Notes under the pieces: generated by a model
What the model was told of the DNA's origin: nothing
The model's database searches: none
The model's input: only the letters and a program-made list of their open reading frames with translations
Made by a program: the position numbers and the translations under genes
Assembly: GCA_034508935.3 (NCBI GenBank)
Contig: CM067445.1
Span: forward strand, 16,114,875 to 16,178,874
Direction: 5' to 3'
DNA length: 64,000 nucleotides
Origin: Berghia stephanieae
Lineage: Eukaryota > Mollusca > Gastropoda > Nudibranchia > Aeolidiidae
Shown here: positions 13,101 to 24,034 of the stretch, piece after piece
Numbering within the stretch: the stretch's first letter is position 1
How the letters are laid out: each line of letters starts with the position of its first letter

Positions 13101-16100
13101 TTCTCAACTCGTCACTCTGAATTATTGTGTTTTGTGGAGTTCCATGAAAAAACATAATTGGTTTTTCATGGTTTAAAAATAACAACAAACCCTCTCCTAC
13201 CAATTCCAAGAAAATCTTTGCTTTGTTAAGATGCAACCAATTTTCTTAAATTTTGTTTTAGCTATTAAGATCTTTTTGTGTTAACAAACTTATATGTATA
13301 TAGCTTTTACTTGTCCCTTTAAAATGTAACATAAAAAAATTTAAGATGCTACCACTGCATCTCATAAATTGTAACAATTTTCAGCAACTACGCAACCCAA
13401 ATCGAGATCCACTGATTTCCATGAGGTCAGCATTACTACATTCATATTTCCTTCCGATCGAATAGTCACATGTCTAATGCATGATGTTGTATATTGCATG
13501 ACGTATAAGGTGTGTAAGGAATTTTGAAAATGATTTCTAAATCTTCCTCCAGGTGAAAGCCATTCGCAAGAAGATGGTTGAGACTGTTACCCGTGAGGTA
13601 TCAGCCCATGACATGAGGGAGGTGGTCAACAAATTGTGAGTGAATGTCTTATTTTATTGTATTTTACTACCGTTACTGGTTGGCAGTTGTGTTTCCTCCA
13701 TTTTTTTCATTCCATAATATTAATTTAAAATTTCACTCAAGATTAACAGTATTATCCATGAAATTGATAGCCTCTGATGATGTCAACACACTTACCTACA
13801 TTATCAGAAATTGTTGATGATACATTTTGTCTGAAGAGGATATAGTACGTTTGTTAAAAAAACTTTTTTGTTGATACTTCTTTATTTAAAGGTTTAAGAA
13901 AATCATGTTTCCTCCTGTGCATTATTTTATTTTTAATGTTTTTTTTTTACATATTTGGACAATTTCATGCCACATTTGGCTCTTAATTGTTTAGATAATA
14001 TTATTTTTTCTTAAGGTAGGACATTTCAGTCTGAGAATTTAATGGAAACCTTGATTTTATAGTTTATAGTGACATCATCATTATCTTCACAATCACAACC
14101 ACCACATCATCATCTCTACCACTGCTGCTAAAACAACTGCTACTTCAACAACCACCAAAACCACATCATCTCTACCACCACTTCTACAATCACCACTACC
14201 ACCTCATCATCTCTACTGCCAATACTACTATAGCATCCTCATTACTATTGTGGGACATATTGTTCCTGAAATTGAGGTTAGGCATGCCTGCTGTTGGCCT
14301 CTTAAATAGAATGCTTAGCATATAATTCTGCTCAAGATGACTCTTATTAGTGGTGGGCAGTCTTGTTATGGCTTTGTGCCATCACCAAGTCTTCTGGCCA
14401 AATGTGGTCGACAATAACTGTACAGAATAATGACACTTCGCCTGTGAGTTTGGTGTCCTCATGTGTGAGTGTTTTAAAAAAATATCAATGTAACGTTTTG
14501 TCCCTTATTTTCAAGCGTCCTGATTTTTTTACCTGTGTCCTGATTTTTTTAGACATTGGTCCTGATTTTTTGTGTAGGTAAAATGGCAGGTCTGATGCTA
14601 AGAGCTTTGTATTTGTCTGGTGCTAATCCAGTCATATTAAATATTTAAGAGATGTCTCAAAATAAAGAAATTATTTCAGTTGGAATTGATAATGTGTGTA
14701 TATTTTACTGCTGGAGTTAGATAAGTTTTAGGACTTTTAAACTACCAAGATAGACTGCTCACCTTCTATTCTATTCCTCTTTGGACATGGAGCCTTAGTT
14801 TTACAAATTTTATAGCTATTGCTCCGTACAAAAGAGGATACATTATAACCACACTGTAATTCACCCAAACGTCTTCGTTTTGGATTAATCTCAGCTCTGG
14901 TTACATTTATTCCTGTAGATGGAACAAAGTTGACGTTACTAGTCTCTTATTGTTTTTTGCCATCCATGTTTAATTCTCACTAATCTGTATTAACCAGACT
15001 ATAAACATTCAAGGTTCCACATAGTTTTGTGTGTTGGTCCATTATTTTTCCGGATGGAATGTTGTGAGCTTCTTAGCCAAGCAAGCCACATCATCTATAA
15101 ATGTATTTTTTTCTGTTTAATGTTTGTCAAATCCTCTCGGGCATGGGACTGTAGTCTATTGGACAATGACAGATCCTGAATCAAGAGAGGATACAGAATT
15201 TGCCTGATTTTATTCACCCCAATATTGTCTTATGACATGTTGATTCATTGTCAGGCACACAGTTGCTGCTTTACATTGTGCCCACCACCTCTTGTTCAAT
15301 TATCACTTATTGGACTTGTGACGGGAATTATTTTTCTCTCTACTTTATAACTATCTTATTTACTATTTTTGTAAGCATTGGTGAATCAAAATTGGGTTAC
15401 TGTCTATTATGTTGAATGCCTCTGATGATGTCAACTCACTTACCTACATTATCAGAAATCATTGTTGATTGCTTTGATCTGAAGGGGCTTCAACTGAAAC
15501 ATTAGTCTTGAGATTATATTACGGTATAATTTCATATTAAAGTTTTTTGGTTTTTTAAAAACATTTTTTGGAATATGTGATCTTTAGAACAAAACGAAAA
15601 AAAACTTTGCTGGCCATGACAGACCTTTCTAATATTAAGAAAAATTCTGAGAATTACGAAAGTTTGGCTCCGATTTTAGAACTTCATAAGCATCTCTTAA
15701 GTCATTAGTGGTTATTGAAAATGAAAGTTGATGACAGATTACGTAATTTCAAGGGTTTTGAAGTGTTGTCTAATCCTTGTGTTGGTAAATTGTTGATTTT
15801 TATAGTTGACTATAGTGAGTACAATTTTTATTTCCTAAAATGTACAAATTTTTAACATTTCAAGTAGGCAGGTCTGCCATTGAGTAGAAGATCATCCTGA
15901 TGACAATTACTGCTGCAGGCATGCCTACTGTCCCGCAAATTTGAAATAAATTCACAACTGTCTCAGTAATTACTACGGAAGTTTACTTTTTGTACCGGGA
16001 ATAGGAACGTCGACCATTATGTTCCCTCCTGGAATAAACATGTTTATGCCATCATGAACTACTGTGACATCATCATCATAATCATCTCTACAACAACCAC

Positions 16101-18292
16101 ATCGTTCCTACCACCGCCGCTACTACGTCAAACACCACCGCCATATCATCTCCACCACTACTACAACCACCACCATCACATCATCTCTACCACTACTAAT
16201 ACAACCACCACCACCACCACCGCATCATCATCTCTACAGCCAATACTACAACAGTAGTCACCACTACTACAACAACCACATGACTATCCTGCCACATTTG
16301 AGGTTTTATCCGTAAAATGTCCCTGAGATTGAGGGTAGGCATGCATGCTGCTGGCCTCTTAATCCTAAGAGCTTTGCATTTGTTTGATGCTAATCCAGTC
16401 ATATAAAATATATTTAGAGATGTCTCATAAAAGAGGAATGATCTCAGTTGCAATTGATATAGTTGTGTGTGAATATTTAATTACTGGAGCTAGATAAATT
16501 TAAGGACTTTTAATCTACCAAAATAGACTGCTCACCTTCCATTCTGTTCCACTTCGGACATGGAGCCTTAGTTTTACTAATTTTATGGCTATTGCTCCGT
16601 ACAAAGTAGGATACATTATAACCACACTGTAATTCATCCAAACTTCTTGGTTTTGGATCAATCTCAGCTCTGGTTACATTCTTTCTTATATTTATTCCTG
16701 TAGATAGAACAAAGTTGGCGTTAACTCGGGTCTTTGTTATTGTTTTTTGCCATCCAATATTACGAATAATTCTCACTAAACTGTATTAACCAGACTATAA
16801 ACATTCATGGTTACACATAGTTTTGTGTGTTGGTCCATTATTTTTCCGGGTGGAATGTTGTGAGCTTCTTAGCCAAGCAAACACACATCATCTATAAATG
16901 TATTTTTTTCTGTTTAATGTTTGTCAAATCCTCTCGGGCATGGGACTGTAGTCTATTGGACAATGACAGATCCTGAATCAAGAGAGGATACAGAATTTGC
17001 CTGATTTTATTCACCCCAATGTTGTCTTATGACATGTTGATTTAATGTCGGGCACACAGTTGAATGCATGATAGCTGCTAACTCCATGTTTTTAAATTAA
17101 TAAACTGTAAAGTTCTTTAAGCATTGTCTGTCATAGGAACAATTTAAATTTAAATTTCCTTCCATCATTTAGGTCACCTCAGATATAATACTGTTGAGGT
17201 AGTAGGTCACATTTCCAAAAGTTTCAGCTGTTTTGAACTTGTTGGACATAAAGTTAAGGCATTAAAAAAATAATAATTTTGGCCTAGCCTACTTGCACCC
17301 ATGTATCTAGGATGAGTGCTATGTATAAATGCAAATTTTTTATTTTTCTTCTATTCTTATGACATTGATATGATAATGTTGATTAAATCTTTTTTTCTTT
17401 TCCAATAGGATCCCTGATGCCATTGGTAGAGATATTGAAAAGTCTTGTGAACGCATTTTTCCAGTCCATGATGTGATGATTCGTAAGGTTAAGATCGTCA
17501 AGAAACCCAAGTTCGATAGTGAGTTTTGATACACCTTTTGCTAAATATCAGTTTGTTCTTGACCTGATTTGAGAAAATTTAAGTTCATAAATTATGCTCT
17601 TTTCACTGTTCAGTGGCCTAACACATCCCTGTGTTACTATTTTCACACAGCCTTCATGAAATTATTCCAAAATCTTTCATGCTCATAAAATAAAGTAACC
17701 AGTTGGCTTAGCAATAAATTTCACTATTTGTCAAAGCCAATTTTGCCTACTGTTATGCCAGACTTAAGGTCATGGAAAACTAAAATTATAGGCCTGAGGA
17801 AGAACGTTAGGGAAGAAGAGGTTTAGGGCTGGTTATTACTCATTACTTACTGTACTTATGGCTTTAAATTGTAAATTAACTGGTTGACTATGTTTCTATG
17901 AAAGTTTAATTTTGATATAATCATTCAAAAATTCCTGTTTCACTTTTGTCACTGTCATTACATGCTCCATTTGTGTGAGGATAGGGATAATATAGTAAGT
18001 TTGCACATAGCTCTTTGAGTTTTTATATGCACTTGATGAAAAACAGAAACTGGGGAAACAAGTCTTTGTGGCAATTTTGAGACGGCAAGTCTGTTGTCTT
18101 AGTCCTGTGAGTTATATTGTTTTTCCAATCCATCTAACTTGCTCTTTCAATATAAATTTTTTTTCAGTTGCCAAGTTGTACGAGCTTCACACTGAAGGTT
18201 CTGGAGAGGCAGGTGCCGCCGCCGATGGCGAGGCTGGAGACAAAGTAGCAAGAGCTGATGACTATGAGCCACCTGTTGTAGAAGAGGTTTAA
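4185..18292 (+). CDS. RPS3A: 40S ribosomal protein S3a (eS1), seven exons, complete
   Basis: Structural protein of the small ribosomal subunit, on the platform near the mRNA exit channel. Coding exons: 4185-4246, 9822-9925, 12204-12391, 12949-13074, 13553-13635, 17409-17518 and 18168-18292 (stop TAA 18290-18292). All borders are GT-AG and all phases join, giving 265 residues against 264 in human. The N-terminus [20 protein letters not shown], the [29 protein letters not shown] and TSYA blocks, and the C-terminal ADDYEPPV all match the family along its whole length. No break was found. The first intron is 5.6 kb, the second 2.3 kb and the fifth 3.8 kb; the fifth carries two snoRNA candidates, as expected because RPS3A also hosts SNORD73 (U73) in vertebrates. 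Introns are swollen by repeats. Initiation at 4185 is set by the family's conserved start. Confidence 0.97.
4967..5452. repeat. 486-bp direct repeat, copy 1 (RPS3A intron 1)
   Basis: Matches 8541-9026 at a constant offset of 3574 bases, with no difference that I could see by eye. Inside is a GGCCAAATTT / AAATTTGGCC hairpin with a 3-base loop (about 5120-5142) and a string of short TTTGGCCTCC-like words. Downstream it ends in TAGGTAGT, the exact reverse complement of the ACTACCTA just before copy 2. This hints at a mobile element with short terminal inverted repeats, one end being lost from each copy. Confidence 0.9.
5453..6722. other. RPS3A intron 1, no internal gene seen
   Basis: AT-rich intron sequence. 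The overlapping reading frames at 5782-6738 on both strands show no domain and no splice context, and I treat them as chance. Confidence 0.5.
6723..7615. repeat. Minisatellite, 98-bp unit, about 10 copies
   Basis: The word CAATCAAATTCAT recurs at 6823, 6921, 7019, 7117, 7194, 7292, 7367, 7465 and 7563, with a variant near 6727. Spacing is 98 bases, except two steps of 77 and 75 bases where one GGAG-rich sub-block is missing. Each unit has an AT-rich half and a half with GGAGCTGGAGG-like and GGAGTTGGAGG-like words. Long reading frames across it (up to 165 codons) come from the repeat and are not genes. Confidence 0.95.
7616..8540. other. RPS3A intron 1 continued, no gene seen
   Basis: A GC-richer patch at about 8330-8540 contains a donor-like ACTTAC on the minus strand near 8288, but no reading frame supports an exon. 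Confidence 0.4.
8541..9026. repeat. 486-bp direct repeat, copy 2 (RPS3A intron 1)
   Basis: Second copy of the 4967-5452 sequence, in the same orientation. It is preceded by ACTACCTAAG and followed by unrelated sequence containing a word (9051-9070) that resembles the reverse complement of GGGTTGCTAG inside the repeat. No matching target duplication is visible around either copy. Confidence 0.9.
10229..10305 (-). pseudogene. tRNA-like relic (tRNA-derived SINE head)
   Basis: The minus strand reads a box-A-like GTAGCACAGTGGACAAGC and a box-B-like GGGTTCGATTCCC at tRNA spacing. The ends GTTGTTCC and TTGTGGAC do not pair as an acceptor stem, so it is not a working tRNA. It shares the GACTCT anticodon-arm word with the relic at 24115-24192 and probably comes from the same SINE family. 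Confidence 0.6.
10430..10580. mobile_element. Short dispersed repeat, pair of 51478-51630 (inverted)
   Basis: About 150 bases match the reverse complement of 51478-51630, sharing GATGAAATTGGGTGGAATGC and GGTGCATAAAAAC. The size suggests a MITE or other short non-autonomous element, but I cannot define terminal repeats. Confidence 0.6.
13771..13840 (+). ncRNA. Box C/D snoRNA candidate 1 (U73/SNORD73-like), RPS3A intron 5
   Basis: C box TGATGA at 13775-13780, C' box TGATGA at 13815-13820 and D box CTGA at 13831-13834, closed by a CCTC/GAGG terminal stem (13771-13774 with 13836-13839). The antisense stretch CTTACCTACATT just before a D'-like CAGA is complementary to AATGTAGGTAAG, which I recall as a conserved word in animal 28S rRNA. 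Vertebrate RPS3A also hosts U73 snoRNAs in its introns, so host position supports the call. A candidate until expression is checked. Confidence 0.8.
15411..15492 (+). ncRNA. Box C/D snoRNA candidate 2 (U73/SNORD73-like), RPS3A intron 5
   Basis: Paralogue of the 13771-13840 snoRNA. C box TGATGA at 15423-15428 and D box CTGA at 15479-15482. The terminal stem GCCTC/GGGGC can extend through TTGAA/TTCAA with one bulge, so it is longer than in copy 1. The guide CTTACCTACATT is identical in both copies, while the half between C' and D has diverged. This pattern fits selection on the 5' guide and on the stem. Confidence 0.8.
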
Positions 18293-18315
18293 GGGTTCTA
18301 TGAGTTATTTAAAGG

Positions 18316-18321
18316 AATAAA
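18316..18321 (+). terminator. Poly(A) signal of RPS3A
   Basis: AATAAA lies 24 bases after the stop codon, followed at about 18345-18365 by a T/G-rich stretch. The 3' UTR is therefore very short, as is usual for ribosomal protein mRNAs. Confidence 0.75.
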
Positions 18322-18402
18322 TGAATTCACTCCTATGTCTTGCTCTTTGTTTTTGTTCATTTGTGCGCAAGAGGGTTAGGTTGGGAGAAGTCGCCATCTT
18401 AA

Positions 18403-19098
18403 CCCATAGAGGCCCGGTGTTTACTAAAAAAAATTCCCCTGAGGCCCAGTGTAAGGGGCATAACTCTTAACAAAAAAAATACCAACACAAAGTTAAAAAA
18501 TATTAAACGAGAACCAAATGACATATATAATTTTAATTCTTCCTTTTTATAGCCAGATAAATTTGCTTTCGAATGATATATAACATGACATGTTTTGATT
18601 TCAATAAATTGGGGAAAAAAAATATTAAAAAAAAAAACTCGTTCCCCACACCCCCATTCCCGTCATTTTTGTCAATCTCGGACTCCGATTCAGTGTCCGA
18701 ATCACCTTGATCGGGTGCTAACGCCTCGTCTTGTCCACCCCCACCATCGTTTACATCTTCTCTTTCTAGTTCGATATCGCTTTCATTTCCAAAATCCTCT
18801 TCATCGTCTACACCACTCTCCAAAACATCATTTCTAGCGCCACGCAACAAACTCGTGAGGTACGGGGATGCCATTTTTCTGAATTCGATTACTCACTTGC
18901 TATCAACGATATAAACGTGCGGTAAAAAGGAAACGGAAATAGAACGATCGCATTACGTTTACGATGTTTCCGGTTTAGAATAAACGAAGTGATTCGTTGC
19001 AATAACAAAGTAAACATGATCCGTTTTTTCTCGGGGGCCGCGGGCGATGCGGTCCTCAACAGTCGCGGGCGACTCCAGGGGAAGCGGGCCTCTATAGG
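18403..19098 (-). mobile_element. Short piggyBac-type transposon with transposase N-terminus
   Basis: TTAA at both borders (18399-18402, 19099-19102) is the piggyBac target duplication. The ends are inverted: CCCATAGAGGCCCGG at the left and CCTATAGAGGCCCGC read inward from the right. On the minus strand a frame from 18874 starts MASPYLTSLL and runs into an acidic ESDIELE / DSDTESESEID stretch, typical of piggyBac transposase N-termini. The rest of the transposase is missing, leaving a 696-bp non-autonomous derivative. It sits about 80 bases past the RPS3A poly(A) signal. Confidence 0.8.
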
Positions 19099-19909
19099 TT
19101 AAGAAAAAAAAGACTCTTGCACTATGTAGTCACATACTGTCTTTTACCTAAAGACAGCAAAAGTAGGCAACATGGCCTCTAGGTATATAGAGAGGCATTG
19201 GATTTATATTATGTAGTGCGTCCTGTTTGATTTGTCAATTTTGGACTTCTGGGAGGGGTGCTTTGACCTCTCATGGTGGGCAGGAGGTCACTTAATGTGT
19301 TCTCTACCTTTACATCTGCAAGGGTACCAGATCGCTGGCAAATGCTGGTTGTTTAGACATTCTTGAGTACGATCTGTCTTTTTTTTTTGTAAAAGTAAAA
19401 GTCACTATCATGTCATGTTATATTTTGACATGTGCTCAATTGTTTGAATTTTGATGACAGGCATGTTTTTAAGATATCATCATAGCCAGATTGGGACCGA
19501 ATGTCAAAAGTGACACAATAGTAGTGATGTTAGATGATTGTCGAAAGGGAGGGGGGATGGGACAGATGGGTCTTTTTTTTCTTTTTTTAGGTGGCTGTTG
19601 GGTTGGATTTTTTCTCTCTATCTTTCCTTTTCATTTTTCTTCTTTTATAATTTTCTTTCTTTCTTTTCTAATTGGGTTGTTTTTGTTTAATATATAGGGC
19701 TGAGAATCTTCCGCCTAAATGGTGGTTTATCTCCACCCATCCCCGTCAGGATTTATTCTTTTTCAATTTTTTTTCCTTTTATGACTAAATAACACTCAAT
19801 ACAGCCACGACATCAACATCCAAACAACCACCACCACACGATCCCTACCACCAACACTACTACAACCACCATATGCTGTTGTTGTTACACTTTCAACTTT
19901 TGAAATTCT

Positions 19910-20300
19910 ACCTAGTGGTGTCAGAAATTGCTGTGAGACACATTTTGGATTGCATGTCGGTTCTGGGTGGGATTCCTGACCTCCCATAGTGGGCAGAGGT
20001 ACTTACTGTGTCTTCTATCCCCCTATACACTGTATATCTGTTTTCCAACTTGCTTTGTTTGTCTTGGAATGAGATTACTTGATTTGTCCTGGCCCTGGCT
20101 GAGAGGGAAACAGTCAAATATATAGTAAGATGATATTTTTTTTTCTTGTAAATCATCTCCATGTTATGCACTGTATTATTTTTATTTACATGTTATATAC
20201 CCTATATATGGTTTGTAAAATGTTTGAGTGTATTCCTCTTAGTGGGGACATGTGCTCGTGTCTGAGACTTATGTGATCTCAATACTTTGATACTATCAAT
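19910..20300 (+). mobile_element. Dispersed repeat (SINE-like), copy related to 56690 and 26190
   Basis: Shares in order the words TTCCTGACCTC, TCTGTTTTCCAA, GTCTTGGAATGAGATTACTT, GGAAACAGTCAAAT, CTTGTAAATCATCTCC and GAGTGTATTCCTCTTAGTG with 56725-57020. The reverse complement of 26350-26530 shows the same order. A shorter related piece lies at 19240-19330. The full-length copy at 26190 ends in the GCGCTATATAA tail. Confidence 0.75.
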
Positions 20301-20421
20301 GATAGTGTCAGTGTGCTTTTGGAATTTACGTCTGAAATTCAAATGTATAGGTTACAGATTGGGTCTTGATCTATGCACTTTAAAATGTCCTCTTTTTGTG
20401 ACCAGTCATTCCTCACCCCTG

Positions 20422-20930
20422 ATGTCCAATATTCTGACATGCAAGGCTCTAATGTACATTTATAATTAAATAGCGCATATCCACTAAACATGCTCAACGC
20501 GCTTTATAAGGGGTCCCTAGTCAACAGCAACACTTATAATGTAGAACTAGACATGAAGCCGGTGAGGTGAAATGACCTAACAGTGTTGCAAGTGCGTAAA
20601 ATTTAAAACCAAACAATTTTTCAAGCTTGTTTATATTATAGCTTTCTTCTTCGGTGGTCCCACATGGCACACCAAAGCTGTATTCCAAGCTTTCTCTTAT
20701 TTAGAGTTTAGAGACCGGGTGAGAAAGGATCCCTTTGGGTAAGGGTGACACGTACATACTACCTGGAGTCCATTATGTCCAATCTTCTGACATGTGAGGC
20801 TCTAATGAGCGTTTATAATTTATATAGAGCATATCCACTTAACATGCTCAACGTGCTTTATTATAAGGGTTCCCTAGCCACCAGCAACATTTGTCATGTA
20901 GAACGAGATACGACACCTGTGAGGTGATAT
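20422..20930. repeat. Two copies of a ~155-bp block (20422-20575, 20775-20930)
   Basis: Both copies share GTCCAAT, TTCTGACATG, AGGCTCTAATG, GCATATCCACT, AACATGCTCAACG and GTGAGGTGA in the same order, separated by about 200 bases. The function is unknown. Part of the block resembles the GCGC...TTTATA tail seen in the dispersed repeats. From 20930 to 21486 I see no gene. Confidence 0.75.
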
Positions 20931-21486
20931 TACAAAGTTTTTGGACAAAGACAACGCTTTCAACAAGGAACTTATTCATCTGTGTAGGATGAGAGAATTT
21001 AATAAAGAGCCTTTTCCAGGGACTCATATGCACTGCTCAACTCAGAATGGACTGGACCCTCCGATCTGAAGACGAATGTCATACTAGGCAGTTTAGCGAG
21101 AGCGCGAGCCGCTGGCTGAATCGGCGATCAGCCACCCATTGAGTTTTTGTGACCGGCCGTGGAAGCGACCTGCGGGAGTGGTCGGAAACAAATGCAATTT
21201 TTGTTTCGTTTTTCGGATCGTACTACCACTTCAGATACATCTTTTTGAAGAGGAGAAGCTAAACTACGAAACAGTCTTTTTCTGAAGTCGATCGGATCAC
21301 TATAACTCGAGTTATTTTCTTTTGAACTCAATGCAATTTTTAAAGCTTAAGAACATAAAAACCCGTTGGGCGACATTATTTAAACTTCGGAGACATAAAA
21401 TTCAACTATTAAATATTTGAATGACACAAGATATGCAAGAATTAAACTTGACGCACGACTTGTTTAACTCTCCGCAAAAAAAAAGG

Positions 21487-21600
21487 CTAGCACTATTCAG
21501 TATCTGATACTGAATAGTGGTTTTGCACTATTCAGTATCTGATACTGAATAGTGGTTTTGCACTATTCAGTATCTGACACTGAATAGTGGTTTTGCACTA
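21487..21600. repeat. Three tandem 29-bp palindromes
   Basis: CACTATTCAGTATC-T-GATACTGAATAGTG is a perfect 14-bp inverted repeat around one T. It occurs three times at a period of about 35 bases (the third with one change). A further copy stands at 24450-24497, on the other side of the array below. Hairpins of this type are typical of foldback or transposon ends. Confidence 0.9.
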
Positions 21601-21609
21601 TAATACGGT

Positions 21610-23500
21610 GTTTTTTTTCCGAAACCCGACAAAGTTATGGGAAGAGGGCAGCTGTGGGAGTGAATCTCGGACTCAGAGAAGTGTACAACAGTGGGGAGTG
21701 AACCTGGGACTGGGTTTCAGCGGGTTTCGTAATAAAAAGCCGGACGACACCTGGCAATATCCGACAAAGTTATGGGATGTAGGCAGCAGCGCGCGCGTGT
21801 GTGTGTGTGTGTAGAGGCTGAGGGGGGGGGGGGGGGGAGGAGGGGGTGAACCTGAGATTCAGGGAAGTGTACACCAGTGGGGAGTGAACCTGGGACTCTG
21901 GGTTTTATAAAAAAGCAATAACAAATTGGGGGGGGGGGGGATTACTTTTGTACGAAACCCGACAATATGCGGCAAAGAAGTGGAAAGTAGGCAACGCGCG
22001 GGGAGTGAACCTGGGACTCAGTGAAGTGTACACCAGTGGGGAGTGAACCTGAGACTATGGTTTTCGGCGAGCTTCAGCTAGTTTCATATAAAATCGATTA
22101 TTTTTTTACAAAACCCGATGAAACCTTGCAATATCCAAGAAAGTTATGGGTAGTAGGCAACAGTGGGGAGTGAACCTGAGATTCGGGGAAGTGTACACCA
22201 GTGGGGAGTGAACCTGGGACTGGGTTTCGGCGGATTTTGTTATTTTAAAAAAGCAATTACTTTTTGATTACGAAATGTGCCAAATGCCAACAAATTGGGG
22301 CAAAGTTATGGAAAGTAAGCAAATAATGGGGACTGAACCTGAGACTCAGGGAAGTGTACACCAGTAGGGAGTGAACCTGAGACTCTGGGTTTAGGCGAAT
22401 TTCAGCGAGTTTCATATATAAGCAATTACTTTTTTATGAAACCCGACGAAACCTGGCAATATCCGACAAAGTTATTGAAGTAGGCAATAGTGGGGGGTGA
22501 ACCTGAGATTCATGGAAGTATACACATGTGGGGAGTGAACCTGAGACTCTGGTTTTCGGCGGGTTTCAGCGAGTTTCATATAAATGCAATTACTTTTATA
22601 CGAAACCCGGCAATATCCGACAAAGTTATGGGAGATTCAGGGAAGTGTACGCCAGTGGGGAGTGAACCTGAGACTGGTTTTCAGCGAGTTTCATATAAAA
22701 GCAATTACTTTTTTACGAAACCCGACGAAACCTGGCAATATCCGACAAAGTTATTGAAGTAGGCAACAGTGGGGGGTGAACCTGAGATTCAGGGAAGTGT
22801 ACACTTGTGGGGAGTGAACCTGGGACACTGGATATTGTAAAAAGACAATACCAGGGGGGAGGGGGAATTACTGTTTTACGAAACCCGCCAAAACCCGACA
22901 AAGTTATGGGAAGCAGGCAGCAGTGGGGAGTGAATCTGGGATTTGGACACAGATGAGGATTGAACCTGGGACTGCGAGAGGCTGATACCAGTGGACAGTG
23001 AGCTCAGAATGTACTTTTATTTCGAAACCTACCGAAATTATCAAAAGTTATGGGAAGTGGGCACCATTGGGCAATGAACCGGGACTCAGGGAAGTGCACA
23101 CTGGTTGAGAGTGAACCTGGGACTGTGAGAAGAGGATATCAGTGGAAATTAAACTGGGACTATGGGAGTTGGGTACCAGACGCGAATGAAGCAATTACTT
23201 TTTTACGAAACCCGCCAAAACCCACCGAAAAACCATACTTAGGTTTACTCCCCAATAGTGTACACTTCCCTGAGTCTCAGGTTCACTCCCCCACTGTTGC
23301 CTACTTTCTTTCCATAACTTTGTTGGATATTGTTGGGTTTCGTAAAAAAGTAATTGCTTTTTTGTTACGAAACCCAGTCCCAGGTTCACTCCCCAATGGT
23401 GTACACTTCCCTGAGTCCCGGGTTCACTCCCCACTGCTGCCTGCTTCCCCTAACTTTGTCAGGTATCGGCGTGTTTCGGCAGGTTTCAGGTTTCGTAAAA
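21610..23500. repeat. Degenerate ~150-bp repeat array with an inverted end block
   Basis: About ten units of the theme ACGAAACCCGAC, CAATATCCGACAAAGTTATGG, GTAGGCA, CAGTGGGGAGTGAACCTG, GGGAAGTGTACACCAG, GTGGGGAGTGAACCTGGGAC, GGGTTTC. Units vary in length and have G tracts at about 21821-21840 and 21925-21940. From about 23220 to 23480 the same words appear as reverse complement (CTTCCCTGAGTC, AGGTTCACTCCC, CATAACTTTGT), so the array folds back on itself. Frames across it are not genes. Confidence 0.9.
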
Positions 23501-23578
23501 AAAGAAACACCCCTAAAAATACCACGTGTATTCAGTAAATAGATGTCAATTGTAGTCTAATATTCACTATCTGTTTAA

Positions 23579-23622
<44 letters not shown>

Positions 23623-23988
23623 CACGTAAATTTTAATATAATACTGCAATTAATTCACGGAAGTACATCATTCAATTAAAAATGGCAGAAAGTCTGGCCA
23701 CATATTTATAATGAATCGGGATTGTCTTAGATGACAAAACAAACAAAAACAACAAGTACAACAACAACAACAAATGTGACAAACAGAAAAAAGCAAGATT
23801 TTAAAAAGTAATGAACAATAGAAGAGCACATCAATGAAAAACAACAATGAGATTATAACACATAAAAGATATTCGTAATAAATCGACAACTGATTAAATA
23901 ACTCCTACTACTTGATTTAAAAATCATAATCATAATAATGATGATGATGACGATTACAACAGCAACAATAATAATAATAGTAAGTAGA

Positions 23989-24034
<46 letters not shown>

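Larger units (their letters stand above)
13770..17070. repeat. Tandem duplication in RPS3A intron 5, one snoRNA per unit
   Basis: Unit 1: snoRNA 13771-13840, ACC/CAT-rich microsatellite 14085-14235, unique block 14265-15290. Unit 2: snoRNA 15411-15492, microsatellite 16054-16280, unique block 16315-17065. The blocks share long words such as GGCATGC, CTGGAGTTAGATAA-like text, GACTGTAGTCTATTGGACAA and TCACCCCAAT. Unit 2 has about 400 extra bases between the snoRNA and the microsatellite. The duplication made the second snoRNA. Confidence 0.85.

Noticed and set aside
21128-21331. 67-codon minus frame in a GC-richer patch
   Set aside because: No domain, no splice partner; the patch borders the palindrome cluster and may be repeat.
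21610-23500. CRISPR-like regular array
   Set aside because: Unit length varies, there are no constant repeats with unique spacers, and the genome is animal.
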